The notes: a model not told the origin generated them from the sequence alone. DNA of 45,705 bases from Saprospiraceae bacterium (GCA_020436835.1 JAGQWZ010000135.1:1-45705), one strand, 5' to 3'; shown: positions 8,564 to 17,693, counted from the first letter of the stretch. Numbers and translations: made by a program.

Positions 8564-10051
8564 ATGGAATCAAAATTCTCCTCCTCCGATAAATTTCTTG
8601 ATCTCGCCCTGACGTTCGATGATGTCTTGTTAGTACCAGCTAGTTCCGAAGTACTACCGCGGGAAGTTTCAATAAAGACGAATCTCACCCGTTCACTCAC
8701 CTTAAATGCACCAATTGTTTCAGCAGCAATGGACACTGTCACGGAGAGAGATATGGCCATCGCCATGGCACGTGAAGGTGGTATTGGCATTATCCATAAA
8801 AACATGACCATTGAGGCACAGGCTGAGCAAGTACGGGGGGTGAAGCGATCAGAGAGTGGAATGATCATCGACCCGGTCACGCTCGCGGAAGGAGCGCTGG
8901 TGGGCGATGCTTTGGCGCTGATGAAAAAGTATAAAATCGGAGGAATTCCCATTATCAACGATAAGAATGTACTGGTTGGAATTCTCACAAACCGGGATTT
9001 ACGTTTTGAAACTGATCCGGAAAAACCGGTCGTTGAAGTAATGACCAGCGAAAGATTGATCACAGCACCCGCTGGTACGACTCTTACCCAGGCTACGGAC
9101 ATCCTGCAACAGGAAAAAATTGAAAAACTACCGGTTGTCGATGATCAACACCGAGTGATTGGGCTCATTACCTACAAAGACATAATGAAGGTCCAGAACT
9201 ATCCGAATGCCTGCAAAGATAATTACGGCAGATTGGTAGTCGGGGCTGCCGTAGGTGTCGCTGCAGAAACCATGGACCGGGTGGCCGCTTTGACAGAAGT
9301 TGGTGTAGACGTAATCTGTGTCGATACTGCCCATGGTCATCACCGTGGCGTACTTAACATGATCAAGGAGATCCGGAGCGAACATCCTGACCTCCAATTG
9401 GTAGGTGGGAACATAGCCACTGGAGATGCTGCTAAAGCTCTGGCTGAGGCAGGTGTGGATGCAGTGAAGGTCGGGGTGGGACCGGGTAGTATTTGCACCA
9501 CCAGAGTAGTTGCCGGGGTCGGCGTACCTCAGCTTTCTGCCATTTACAGTACCGCGCAGGGGTTAAAGGGGACAGATATACCTATTATCGCCGATGGCGG
9601 AGTTCGCTTTACCGGAGATATTGTCAAAGCCATTGCTGCTGGCGCCAGCACAGTGATGGCAGGTTCACTTTTTGCTGGGGTGGAAGAGGCTCCGGGTGAA
9701 ACGATCATCTTCGAAGGTAGAAAATTCAAGATCTACCGGGGCATGGGTTCTTTAAGTGCGATGCAACGCGGTTCAAAAGACCGGTATTTTCAGGATGTTG
9801 AAGAAGATATCAAGAAACTGGTGCCTGAAGGAATTGAAGGCCGCGTACCCTACAAAGGCACGGTTGCCGAAGTGATGGTGCAGTATCTAGGTGGGCTCAG
9901 GGCGGGCATGGGCTATTGTGGTGCTGCGGAAATTCAGGATCTCCAGAAAGCTTGTTTCGTCAGGATCTCCAGTGCGGGGATCACAGAAAGTCACCCACAT
10001 AATATCACCATTACCAAAGAAGCTCCCAACTACTCACCCAGACGTTTTTAG
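8564..10051 (+). CDS. guaB: Inosine-5'-monophosphate dehydrogenase
   Basis: Converts IMP to XMP with NAD, the committed step of guanine nucleotide synthesis, in the cytoplasm. The 495-residue length is normal. The N-terminal part of the barrel holds [10 protein letters not shown] and [13 protein letters not shown]. Two CBS domains occupy about residues 95-215 ([14 protein letters not shown] and [11 protein letters not shown] are visible). The catalytic loop is GPGSICTTR with Cys311. The flap region and [12 protein letters not shown] near the C-terminus are intact. The frame is open to a TTG at 8558, but the ATG at 8564 gives the conserved start and coincides with the predicted transcription start. 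A DNA glycosylase gene follows after ten bases, suggesting co-transcription. Confidence 0.96.
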   Translation: MESKFSSSDKFLDLALTFDDVLLVPASSEVLPREVSIKTNLTRSLTLNAPIVSAAMDTVTERDMAIAMAREGGIGIIHKNMTIEAQAEQVRGVKRSESGMIIDPVTLAEGALVGDALALMKKYKIGGIPIINDKNVLVGILTNRDLRFETDPEKPVVEVMTSERLITAPAGTTLTQATDILQQEKIEKLPVVDDQHRVIGLITYKDIMKVQNYPNACKDNYGRLVVGAAVGVAAETMDRVAALTEVGVDVICVDTAHGHHRGVLNMIKEIRSEHPDLQLVGGNIATGDAAKALAEAGVDAVKVGVGPGSICTTRVVAGVGVPQLSAIYSTAQGLKGTDIPIIADGGVRFTGDIVKAIAAGASTVMAGSLFAGVEEAPGETIIFEGRKFKIYRGMGSLSAMQRGSKDRYFQDVEEDIKKLVPEGIEGRVPYKGTVAEVMVQYLGGLRAGMGYCGAAEIQDLQKACFVRISSAGITESHPHNITITKEAPNYSPRRF

Positions 10052-10061
10052 CACCTGGATT

Positions 10062-10670
10062 ATGAGTGAATTGCTGAATAGGTCTTTCTATTCGAATGAA
10101 GACGTGGTTAATCTCAGCCAGCAATTGTTGGGAAAATATCTTTGTACGAACCTGAACGGCAAATACACGAGTGGTAAAATAGTCGAAACAGAGGCGTATC
10201 GGGCTCCCGAGGACAAAGCTTCTCATGCATATGGGAATAGACGCACCAACCGGACAGAAATTATGTTCAATGAGGGAGGACATGCCTATATATATCTTTG
10301 TTACGGAATTCATCATCTCTTTAATGTAGTAACCGGTCCGACAGATATGGCACATGCAATCCTGATCCGGGCGATTGAACCAACTGATGGCATAGAACAC
10401 ATGATGACCAGGCGCAACATGACAAAAATAAACTACCGTTTGACCAATGGACCGGGTATTTTGTCTCAGGCACTTGGTTTGAGCAGGGATCAAAATGGTG
10501 AGTCCCTAACTGATAGAAATCTTGTCTGGATCGAGAATAGATATGTAAGCCTTGAAAAAGATGAGGTAATAAGAAGTACCCGTATCGGCGTTGACTATGC
10601 GGAAGAATGTGCATCCTGGGATTGGCGGTTCCGGATAAAAAACAATCCCTGGTGCAGTCCGGCAAAATAA
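10062..10670 (+). CDS. 3-methyladenine DNA glycosylase (AAG/MPG family)
   Basis: Excises alkylated purines such as 3-methyladenine and hypoxanthine from DNA as the first step of base excision repair. The 202-residue length fits the bacterial AAG/MPG family. Recognisable elements are LAxxLLGK-like SQQLLGKYL, the catalytic-region KIVETEAYRAPEDKASHAY, AYIYLCYGIHHLFNVV and GPGILSQALGL near residue 140. The frame is open back to 9891 inside guaB, but homology begins only at the ATG at 10062 (MSELLNRSFY), ten bases after the guaB stop. The deaminated-purine repair role sits naturally beside guaB, although this may just be operon convenience. Confidence 0.92.
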   Translation: MSELLNRSFYSNEDVVNLSQQLLGKYLCTNLNGKYTSGKIVETEAYRAPEDKASHAYGNRRTNRTEIMFNEGGHAYIYLCYGIHHLFNVVTGPTDMAHAILIRAIEPTDGIEHMMTRRNMTKINYRLTNGPGILSQALGLSRDQNGESLTDRNLVWIENRYVSLEKDEVIRSTRIGVDYAEECASWDWRFRIKNNPWCSPAK

Positions 10671-10683
10671 AAGTTTATCATTC

Positions 10684-11937
10684 ATGCAATTTCTCCGTTT
10701 AATTATTGTGTTGTTTTCTATCCCCTGTCTCTTGTCAGGTCAGGATTTTGTTCGTTACAATAATGTCTACCAACCCACCATAAAGTCTGTTCTTTTCACG
10801 ATTCCGGGTCTTTATACATCCGCTCCAATTGTCAATCTTGGAGGTGGCAGACTATACCTTTCTTTTGATGAACTGGCCAATGATGCGCGCTACCTCAGAT
10901 ACCGGATCGAACATTGCAATCGCGATTGGACCCCGAGTGATCTGGAGCAGATGGAGTTTATGGAAGGATTTAATGATGAGGAATTACGAACGGTGGAATT
11001 TTCAGTTAATACCAGAGTACCTTATGCCCACTATGAACTACAAATACCCAACCAGGACTTTCGTTGGACAAAATCCGGTAACTATCTACTCCATGTTTAT
11101 GATGAAGACACCGGTGAGCCAATGCTGACTCGAAGATTTATGGTGATGGAAAACATAGTCAAAGTGATAGCCACCCTGAAGAAGCCGGCAGATGTTTCGA
11201 AGATCAACACCCATCATGAAATTGAGTTTACAGTAAACCATAAAGACTTTCCCATTTCCAATCCACGGCAAGAAGTAAGTGCCACTGTATTGCAGAATTA
11301 CAGATGGGATAATGCGATCACCGGTGTTGAACCCTACCTTGTCCAGCCGGATGAATTAGTCTTCAACTACCTGGATCGACTGGTTTTTCCTGCCGGTAAA
11401 GAGTTTCGTTCTGTCGACATTCGAAATCTTCGCTTTCCATCACAGAATGTGGCCGAAGTGGACCGGTTCGCATCCACACCGGAGGTTAAAATGAAGCCCG
11501 ATGAGAAAAGGACCTATCAAAACTATCACCTGGAACCGGATATCAATGGTTGGTTTGTGATAAAAACCAATGAAGATGACGATTCGGATGTAGAGGCTGA
11601 CTATGCTCATATTCTCTTTTCTTTGGAATCAGCGCAACCTCTTTTCGATCAGGACGTCTATTTGGTAGGAGGCTTTTGCGACTGGCAGATCAATCCTGCC
11701 TATAAAATGGAATACGAAGACCGCTACTCCGCATATTTCGGAGAAGCTATCTTAAAACAAGGCGTGTACGATTACATTTATGCCGCAGTGCCCAAAGACG
11801 GGGGAACACCAGACTTTGAAATCCTGGAAGGTAATTGGCATGAGACCGAAAATTACTACACGATCCTAATTTATTACCGTCCCTTTGGTCAGCGGTACGA
11901 CCGATTGATCGGGGTGACGACAATCAGTCAAAAATAG
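10684..11937 (+). CDS. Type IX secretion plug protein (DUF5103)
   Basis: A 417-residue periplasmic protein with a signal peptide (about residues 1-20, ending LLSGQD). The N-terminal beta domain has YLRYRIEHCNRDWTPSDLEQ, followed by FMEGFNDEE, a family hallmark. A central domain lies around GNYLLHVYDEDTGEPMLTRRF. The C-terminal part has YLVGGFCDW, EGNWHETENYYTILIYYRP and FGQRYDRLIG. This matches DUF5103, the family of the Flavobacterium 'Plug' protein that closes the SprA translocon channel of the T9SS. The start is 13 bases after the glycosylase stop. No other T9SS machinery gene is in the window, but a T9SS cargo (the giant protein) is. Confidence 0.85.
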   Translation: MQFLRLIIVLFSIPCLLSGQDFVRYNNVYQPTIKSVLFTIPGLYTSAPIVNLGGGRLYLSFDELANDARYLRYRIEHCNRDWTPSDLEQMEFMEGFNDEELRTVEFSVNTRVPYAHYELQIPNQDFRWTKSGNYLLHVYDEDTGEPMLTRRFMVMENIVKVIATLKKPADVSKINTHHEIEFTVNHKDFPISNPRQEVSATVLQNYRWDNAITGVEPYLVQPDELVFNYLDRLVFPAGKEFRSVDIRNLRFPSQNVAEVDRFASTPEVKMKPDEKRTYQNYHLEPDINGWFVIKTNEDDDSDVEADYAHILFSLESAQPLFDQDVYLVGGFCDWQINPAYKMEYEDRYSAYFGEAILKQGVYDYIYAAVPKDGGTPDFEILEGNWHETENYYTILIYYRPFGQRYDRLIGVTTISQK

Positions 11938-12013
11938 ACCTTTGATCCAAGAAGGACAGACATTTATATAATAAGCTCAGAGAACCGTTGTAAGAATTCT
12001 AACATTGTATATT

Positions 12014-13462
12014 ATGAAATCAGCAATGCTTAAACCTATGCTTTCCAGAATCAGCTACCTAATCATCTTAGTTTTATCCATGGCCACAGTACATGGCCAG
12101 GAGGTTTGGACACTCGACCGTTGTATTGAGTACGCGATCGAAAACAGTTTGTCGGTCAAAGAAGCCTCTGTAAACCGGGATGCCGCCGGGATTGATGAGA
12201 AAATGGCGAGCCAGTTACGCTATCCATCTGTTAGTGGATCTACCGGATACAATCTCAGCCTGGGACGGCAGGTAGACCCAACCACCAACGACTTCATCAA
12301 TCAACGTTTCGCAAATCAGGGTATCAGTATATCTGCCGGAGCCACTTTATTTAACGGTAGTCGGATCACTAACCAAATCAAACAGGCACAATTGGGAAAG
12401 GAGGCAGCACAGCTTGATCTAGAACAAATAAAGAATGACCTGGCATTGGATGTTTCTCTTGCCTTTATTCAGATACTTTTTTCTCAGGAAAATCTTAACA
12501 ATGCTCAAAAGAGCCTTGATCTGATCAATAGTCAGATCGAGCAAATGGACCGTCAAATAGATGTAGGCACGCGACCCAAGAATGCAAGACTTGATCTGGT
12601 AGCCCAGGCTGCTCAGAGTGAACAACTGGTTGTGGCAGCTCAAAACGATATTGATATTGCGTACCTAAGTCTAAAGCAATTACTCCAACTGGAAGATTCC
12701 TATGAAATGACGATCGAAGCACCAGATATTGCTTTACCTACAGAATACGAAACCGAGGCGGTAAAGACCGGCGAAGTCTACGGCCAGGCACTGGCATGGC
12801 AACCTTCCATCAAAGCAGGCGAACTCCGGAAGAGAAATGCAGAACTTGGAGTGGCCATATCAAGATCAAACCTTCTGCCCAGCCTGGGCATTGGTGGTAG
12901 CCTTAACACCAACTGGTCCTCACAGTTCCAACAATTTGTCGACGGAGGCACAGAGTTGATGACTCAGGAATTCATACTCAACGGAGAGCCGGTGACGGTG
13001 CAGTTTGAATCGCCCGTGACTAACCGGGTAGATGTGAAATATTTGGATCAATTAAATCAGAACCTTGGATACGGTTTTGGCCTCCAGGTGAACGTACCTA
13101 TTTATAGTCGCGGTCAAAACAAGGGAACCCTCGATCTGGCGAAACTGGAAGTAGTACGCAGTGACATAGCTAATCAGCAGGTGAAGAATCAACTGCGAAC
13201 CGATGTACAGCGAGCAGTGACCGATGTCAAGGCAGCTAAAAAAACTTATGAAGCGGCAATGCGAACCGCAGAAGCCAGAAGAGCGGCCTATCAGGATACG
13301 GAGAAGCGGTTTAATCTTGGGGTATCTAACAGTTTTGAGTTTATCAGTGCCCAAAATGAACGTGATCAGGCGGAGGTCAACTTAATCATTGCCAAATATG
13401 ATTATATCTTTAAATCGAAAGTGCTTGACTATTACCAAGGAAAAAGAATAACGCTCGACTAA
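12014..13462 (+). CDS. TolC-family outer membrane efflux protein
   Basis: The outer-membrane channel of a tripartite export system, 482 residues. A signal peptide ends near residue 29 (ATVHGQ). The family start WTLDRCIEYAIENSLSV follows. The two repeat halves have long alpha-hairpins (about residues 110-210 and 350-460), typical of the periplasmic tunnel, and the segments between are beta-rich. A TTG at 12005 is in frame, but the ATG at 12014 is preferred. The stop codon overlaps the start of the downstream adaptor gene by one base (TAATG), so the two are translationally coupled. No inner-membrane pump component is nearby. Confidence 0.92.
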   Translation: MKSAMLKPMLSRISYLIILVLSMATVHGQEVWTLDRCIEYAIENSLSVKEASVNRDAAGIDEKMASQLRYPSVSGSTGYNLSLGRQVDPTTNDFINQRFANQGISISAGATLFNGSRITNQIKQAQLGKEAAQLDLEQIKNDLALDVSLAFIQILFSQENLNNAQKSLDLINSQIEQMDRQIDVGTRPKNARLDLVAQAAQSEQLVVAAQNDIDIAYLSLKQLLQLEDSYEMTIEAPDIALPTEYETEAVKTGEVYGQALAWQPSIKAGELRKRNAELGVAISRSNLLPSLGIGGSLNTNWSSQFQQFVDGGTELMTQEFILNGEPVTVQFESPVTNRVDVKYLDQLNQNLGYGFGLQVNVPIYSRGQNKGTLDLAKLEVVRSDIANQQVKNQLRTDVQRAVTDVKAAKKTYEAAMRTAEARRAAYQDTEKRFNLGVSNSFEFISAQNERDQAEVNLIIAKYDYIFKSKVLDYYQGKRITLD

Positions 13463-14820
13463 TGACCAAAAAAAGAAAAAGCCGCTTATACCTCTTCTTA
13501 CTTATCGCACTGGCCCTTCTCGTCGCGCTCGCCATTTACAAAAGCAAAACCCGCAAAAAGGGTGAAGAGGTGGAGGTGGCGAAAGTCGAAATTAGAACAA
13601 TTAAAGAACTCGTCTCGGCAAGTGGAAAGATCTTTCCGGAAAAAGAAGTGGTCATTAGTTCTGACGTTTCTGGCGAGGTAGTCAATCTTATGGTAGAAGA
13701 TGGGGATTCGGTAAAGACCGGTGACTTACTTGCTCAGATCGATCCGGAAGCCATCGAATCTGCCGTGGAGCGAGGTCGTGCATCGGTAAATAATGCGAAG
13801 GCTCAACTCTCTATTTCCAAGGCCAATGCCGAAAATTCAAAAGCTCAAAAAGCTCAGGTTGAGGCACAATATGAAAACGCCAAACGGATTTACGAACGAA
13901 ACAAACAACTATACGAGCAGGGTGTGCTTTCCCAGGCAGAATATGAAACTTCTCTCGCGGATCTTCAGGCAATGGAAGCTAATTTGGTGGCAGCAGAAGC
14001 TAGTATAAATTCTGCAGTCGAGAATATTAAGGCCAACGAGTTTACGGTGAAAAGTGCGGAAGCATCTCTCAAAGAATTCCAAACCAGTCTTAAGCGCACC
14101 ACAATCTTTGCACCTGTAGATGGCATCATTTCCAAAATAGACATCGAGGAGGGAGAACGAGTGGTCGGTACCATCCAAATGACCGGTACAGAAATGATGC
14201 GGATTGCAAATCTCTCTATAATGGAAGTTCAGGTGGATGTAAGTGAAAATGATATTCTACGGGTAAGCGTAGGGGATACGGCTGAAATTGAAGTAGATGC
14301 TTATCTCGATCGCAAATTTTTAGGTGTAGTAACGGAAATTGCCAATTCTGCATCAACTGTAGGCACCGCTGCTGCTCTTACTACGGATCAGGTTACAAAC
14401 TTCGTGGTCAAGATCCGGATGGATCAGGAGTCCTACGATGACCTGGTGACACCGCAGAAGCCCTTTCCCTTCAGACCAGGCATGTCCGCTTCGGTTGAAA
14501 TCAACACGAATACAGTAAGAGATGTCCTGACCATCCCTATCCTGGCGGTGACGACGAGGGATCTCAATGAGAAAGAGGACAAAGAACCAGGCCTGGATGA
14601 AGATCTGCAGGAAGTGGTATTTAAATGTCAGGGGGATACCGTTAGCATAGTAAAGGTTGAAACCGGCATCCAGGATGACACGTACATCCAGATTGTCGAA
14701 GGGTTGCAAAAGGAAGATGAGGTAGTGAGCGGGCCTTACTCCGTGGTGAGCCGGCGTCTGAAGCAGGGCGATCATTACCAAAGAAAGGAGTCAGGTAAGA
14801 CGGAAGAAGGTGACCAATAA
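13462..14820 (+). CDS. Periplasmic adaptor (membrane-fusion protein, HlyD/MacA type)
   Basis: Links an inner-membrane pump to the TolC channel. It has 452 residues. A basic N-terminus and a single membrane anchor (about residues 9-27) come first. A barrel-sandwich half follows (GEVVNLMVEDGDSVKTGDLLAQID, about 70-95), then a long coiled-coil hairpin (about 100-215) rich in Ala, Gln and Asn. The second barrel half is FAPVDGIISKIDIEEGERVVGT and the beta-barrel domain is around 250-370. The layout resembles MacA-type adaptors that pair with ABC exporters. The next gene overlaps its 3' end by 11 bases and is not a transporter, so the pump must be encoded elsewhere. Confidence 0.92.
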   Translation: MTKKRKSRLYLFLLIALALLVALAIYKSKTRKKGEEVEVAKVEIRTIKELVSASGKIFPEKEVVISSDVSGEVVNLMVEDGDSVKTGDLLAQIDPEAIESAVERGRASVNNAKAQLSISKANAENSKAQKAQVEAQYENAKRIYERNKQLYEQGVLSQAEYETSLADLQAMEANLVAAEASINSAVENIKANEFTVKSAEASLKEFQTSLKRTTIFAPVDGIISKIDIEEGERVVGTIQMTGTEMMRIANLSIMEVQVDVSENDILRVSVGDTAEIEVDAYLDRKFLGVVTEIANSASTVGTAAALTTDQVTNFVVKIRMDQESYDDLVTPQKPFPFRPGMSASVEINTNTVRDVLTIPILAVTTRDLNEKEDKEPGLDEDLQEVVFKCQGDTVSIVKVETGIQDDTYIQIVEGLQKEDEVVSGPYSVVSRRLKQGDHYQRKESGKTEEGDQ

Positions 14821-15445
14821 AGGTAGCAGGCAGGACCATAGGCTTTCATCTTCAGCAATCATTGTTTTCCTTCGCAAACCGGAACTGGGCAAAGTAAAAA
14901 CTCGCTTGGCAAAAACCATGGGAGACAGGGAAGCTCTCGCCATTTATCGCACACTCATAGAAAAGACCTTAAAAAGTGTTTTAGAGTGTCATTTATCTAC
15001 CTATCTCTTTTTCTTCCCCAGGATTGACTCCCAAATCCTGGATTCATACCCATCTTTTATCCCTCATCTTCAAAAAGGCGAAGATCTAGGCAGTAAAATG
15101 TTTGAGGCCTTTGAAGAGATCCTCCAAAAGCACGCTCAGGCAATTATTATCGGCACGGATTGCCCTTATCTCACATCGGAACTTCTGACAGAAGCTCAAT
15201 TCGAACTAGAAGAACATGATGTGGTGATCGGACCCGCACATGATGGTGGCTACTATTTACTCGGATTAAAAGAGAACGATAGGAAGCTTTTCACTAATGT
15301 CAATTGGAGTACTGATACAGTTTTTAGAGAAACGATATCCATAATTGAAGATCAACAGAAAACGTATTATTCACTACCAATGCTAAGTGACATCGATTTC
15401 GAAGAAGATTGGATTCACTATCAAGACGACCTGAAACGGACTTAA
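14810..15445 (+). CDS. TIGR04282/DUF2064-family glycosyltransferase
   Basis: A 211-residue enzyme of the nucleotide-diphospho-sugar transferase fold. The motifs are IIVFLRKPELGKVKTRLAKT at the N-terminus, GTDCPYL near residue 120, and VVIGPAHDGGYYLLGL near residue 140. The family is often labelled an arsenosugar biosynthesis glycosyltransferase, but many members are far from arsenic genes, and no arsenic gene is seen here. The start is a GTG at 14810, inside the end of the adaptor gene. No alternative start lies between it and the conserved N-terminus. The 11-base overlap indicates co-translation with the efflux pair. The actual acceptor is unknown. Confidence 0.85.
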   Translation: MTNKGSRQDHRLSSSAIIVFLRKPELGKVKTRLAKTMGDREALAIYRTLIEKTLKSVLECHLSTYLFFFPRIDSQILDSYPSFIPHLQKGEDLGSKMFEAFEEILQKHAQAIIIGTDCPYLTSELLTEAQFELEEHDVVIGPAHDGGYYLLGLKENDRKLFTNVNWSTDTVFRETISIIEDQQKTYYSLPMLSDIDFEEDWIHYQDDLKRT

Positions 15446-16170
15446 TCAATTTTATTTAAGAGTTTGAGGGCACTTTCTTCATGCAGGGCATCGACTTCTG
15501 CCGCCTTCTGCAACCAGATTATCGCCTGGTCCCTTTCCCCCTTTTTCAAATAAGCCAGCCCCAGATACCAGGGTGATCTTTCATCCAATTCCTGGTATGG
15601 TTCTGTCGTGCATGACTCAAGGAGAGGGATACTCTCTTCAATTTGACCACTGGCATATAAACTTATAGCCTGATAAAATTTTAAGTCCTTTTTCTCCGGA
15701 TTATCTGCGACCAAATTTTCAATGGCAATGGCAGCTTTAGAAAATTCACCTTTTTCATAAAGGGTAAAAGCCTCGTTCAGAGACGTTTGCTCAGTGGCCT
15801 GATCGCCCCGGTTTAGCATAACGTAGGTACTTCGAGGTGCTTCAAAATAACGATTGGCAAGTCTCTTTGATTGACCTGGTTGAAAAATTAACACTGTTGG
15901 AATCAACAAAACCAGGATGACCGCGGCAACTCTTTGAAGGATTAACATGGTCCTTGTCCTTCCTTTTTTCACCTTGCTCACTTCTTTTTGTTCAACCCAT
16001 TGGTTAAACCGGGCATCCAGCCTATCAAGCGCATTTTCTGCGGAATGATCATTATCCAGGTATTCATATCCCTCCAGGGCTTTCTGATCCAATTCGTCGA
16101 GCGACCTGTTTTGCTCTACAGATTGGTTCAGCAGTTCAAGTAGTTCTTTCCTGGTCAATTTTTCCGACAT
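15442..16170 (-). CDS. Membrane-anchored TPR protein, partner of the ECF sigma factor
   Basis: A 242-residue protein. The N-terminal 85 residues are hydrophilic and cytoplasmic (helical, with a short acidic stretch). One membrane segment follows at about 88-104 (RVAAVILVLLIPTVLIF), then a periplasmic part with TPR-like helices (LNEAFTLYEKGEFSKAAIAI; KFYQAISLYASGQIEESIPLL; SPWYLGLAYLKKGERDQAIIWL). This is the topology of an anti-sigma factor but with TPRs as the periplasmic domain. It starts 16 bases after the sigma-factor stop. The anti-sigma role is inferred from position and topology; no zinc-binding anti-sigma motif is seen. Its stop codon overlaps the stop of the opposite-strand gene. Confidence 0.8.
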   Translation of the reverse strand: MSEKLTRKELLELLNQSVEQNRSLDELDQKALEGYEYLDNDHSAENALDRLDARFNQWVEQKEVSKVKKGRTRTMLILQRVAAVILVLLIPTVLIFQPGQSKRLANRYFEAPRSTYVMLNRGDQATEQTSLNEAFTLYEKGEFSKAAIAIENLVADNPEKKDLKFYQAISLYASGQIEESIPLLESCTTEPYQELDERSPWYLGLAYLKKGERDQAIIWLQKAAEVDALHEESALKLLNKID

Positions 16171-16186
16171 TCTCTTAAATTATAGA

Positions 16187-16744
16187 TCAGATTGAGGATT
16201 TTTCCAATTCGAGCCTGAGATTTCTCTTTCCGTTCTGGATATGACTTTTTACTTTCTTTTCTTCATAACCTGTCAATTCCGAAATTTCCTTGTAAGACTT
16301 CTTTTTGAAGTAAAACAAGACAATGCACTCTTTCTGGGGTCCCTTCAGTCTTTCTATCGCTTCGTGCAGGTGATTTTCCCGTTGCTCAATATGAAGATGT
16401 ACTTCTTCTACACTTTCCATATTTTCTTCACCATCAATTCTGGACAGATCATCGATGAGGATATGGGTTTGCCCTCTGAGGCGCATATAGCAATGGTTAC
16501 GGGTAACCAGAAACAACCAATTTTTGAAATCATTAATTTGATACCGGTGAAGGTTTTGAATCAATTGCTCCAAAATATCCATCACGGCATCTTCACTGGC
16601 TTCCTGACTCTTCAGATACCTCAGGCACCACCCTAATAGTAGATGAGCATATCGCTTATATAAGATAGCAAAGCCCTTCTTGTCCCCTGTCTGCTTGATG
16701 TGTTCCAGCAGAATCTCATCAGTCATTTCCGTAAGGGCTTGCAT
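16187..16744 (-). CDS. ECF-type RNA polymerase sigma factor
   Basis: A 185-residue sigma-70-family factor with region 2 (FAILYKRYAHLLLGWCLRYL to NWLFLVTRNHCYMRLRG, about 20-95) and region 4 (AIERLKGPQKECIVLFYFKK to EEKKVKSHIQNGKRNLR, about 130-180), which includes the helix-turn-helix. The linker between them is short, so this is the extracytoplasmic-function class. A TTG at 16750 is in frame, but the ATG at 16744 starts the conserved part. The membrane TPR protein directly downstream is its probable controller. Its target genes cannot be deduced. Confidence 0.9.
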   Translation of the reverse strand: MQALTEMTDEILLEHIKQTGDKKGFAILYKRYAHLLLGWCLRYLKSQEASEDAVMDILEQLIQNLHRYQINDFKNWLFLVTRNHCYMRLRGQTHILIDDLSRIDGEENMESVEEVHLHIEQRENHLHEAIERLKGPQKECIVLFYFKKKSYKEISELTGYEEKKVKSHIQNGKRNLRLELEKSSI

Positions 16745-16846
16745 GAGCAATAATTAGATCTGGTCAAGTACGAATATAGATAAATCTCTTCAGGCAATGG
16801 GGGATTTGACAAGTTGCTCTAGGGCTATGAAAAACATAGCGGTAAT

Positions 16847-17686
16847 TCATTCTGACATTTTCAGACAATAATGCAAGAAACCTTCTTGTAACTCCCGGCA
16901 ATTCCTTCCTGTCTTTCCCGCTCCAATCACGTAATCATTAATTTGCCTGACCGGCAATACCCCCTTTGTTGTGCTGGTAATAAAAGCTTCTTCAGCGTCT
17001 AGAATCCGGGTGAGGGGTAGTTTGCCCTCAATGATTTCAAAGCCCTGGGACATTGCCACCTTGAGAACATGCTTTCGGGTAATGCCGGAAAGCACGTCGG
17101 TTTCAGTAGTATGTATCCGTTTGTCGCGGTCGATAACAAAGAAATTAGCCCGGGAGGTTTCCCTGATATTTCTGCCGTCGTGATAGAGAAGATCGAGCGC
17201 ATCTTCTTCCTGCAGCAAATCCCGAAACTTTAAAGCGTTGGCATAGTGCAGGGTCTTAATTTGCGGTTGGTCTTTCAAATACTTTTGTAGCAAAAGTTTT
17301 ACCCCCTTGCTATATACGGCAGGGTCTTTAGGAATATCTCCATGCTGTAGAACAAAAAGATTACTGGTTGCCGGCGTGTAACCATCAGTTGCATATCCTC
17401 CGGTGAGCACGAGTTTGGTGTAACCCTGCTGTACATCATTTCTATTTGAAAGGTCAACGACCCTGCTATGTAATTCATCCCGGGTAATGGGCACTTCCAT
17501 ATTCATTAACCTTGCTGACCGGTAAAATCGATCGAAATAATCCTGCTCAAAAAGAGGCTGAAAGTTAATGATCGGAAAAAAATCAAAAATGCCATATCCC
17601 CGGAGTAGGCCAACATCATTTACGTAGATTTTCGCCTTGGAGGCTTCCACTACTTCTCCGTTTATGTTGTGATATTTTATCATCAT
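16847..17686 (-). CDS. Class IV aminotransferase (BCAT/D-amino-acid/aminodeoxychorismate lyase fold)
   Basis: A PLP enzyme of 279 residues. Visible elements: KIYVNDVGLLRGYGIFDFF at the N-terminus, the probable PLP lysine Lys144 in QIKTLHYANALKFRD, the acidic residue in NIRETSRANFF, SGITRKHVL, and EEAFITSTTKGVLPV near the C-terminus. The frame is open further upstream into the gamma-glutamyltransferase gene, but the start is the ATG at 17686 or 17683, 7-10 bases after that gene's stop. The two genes form an operon. The exact substrate (branched-chain amino acid, D-amino acid or aminodeoxychorismate) cannot be assigned by eye. Confidence 0.88.
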   Translation of the reverse strand: MMIKYHNINGEVVEASKAKIYVNDVGLLRGYGIFDFFPIINFQPLFEQDYFDRFYRSARLMNMEVPITRDELHSRVVDLSNRNDVQQGYTKLVLTGGYATDGYTPATSNLFVLQHGDIPKDPAVYSKGVKLLLQKYLKDQPQIKTLHYANALKFRDLLQEEDALDLLYHDGRNIRETSRANFFVIDRDKRIHTTETDVLSGITRKHVLKVAMSQGFEIIEGKLPLTRILDAEEAFITSTTKGVLPVRQINDYVIGAGKTGRNCRELQEGFLHYCLKMSE

Positions 17687-17693
17687 ATTCCTA

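Noticed and set aside
8542..9102. A 186-codon minus-strand frame opposite guaB
   Set aside because: It is antisense to highly conserved guaB sequence; its Ser/Ile-rich translation is what one expects from the complement of such codons.
9891..10061. Extension of the DNA glycosylase frame back into guaB
   Set aside because: The added residues are a shadow of guaB coding sequence; family similarity begins at the ATG at 10062.
14810..15445. Arsenosugar biosynthesis role implied by the family name
   Set aside because: No arsenic-related gene (arsM, arsS or similar) is present nearby; the name reflects a few family members only.
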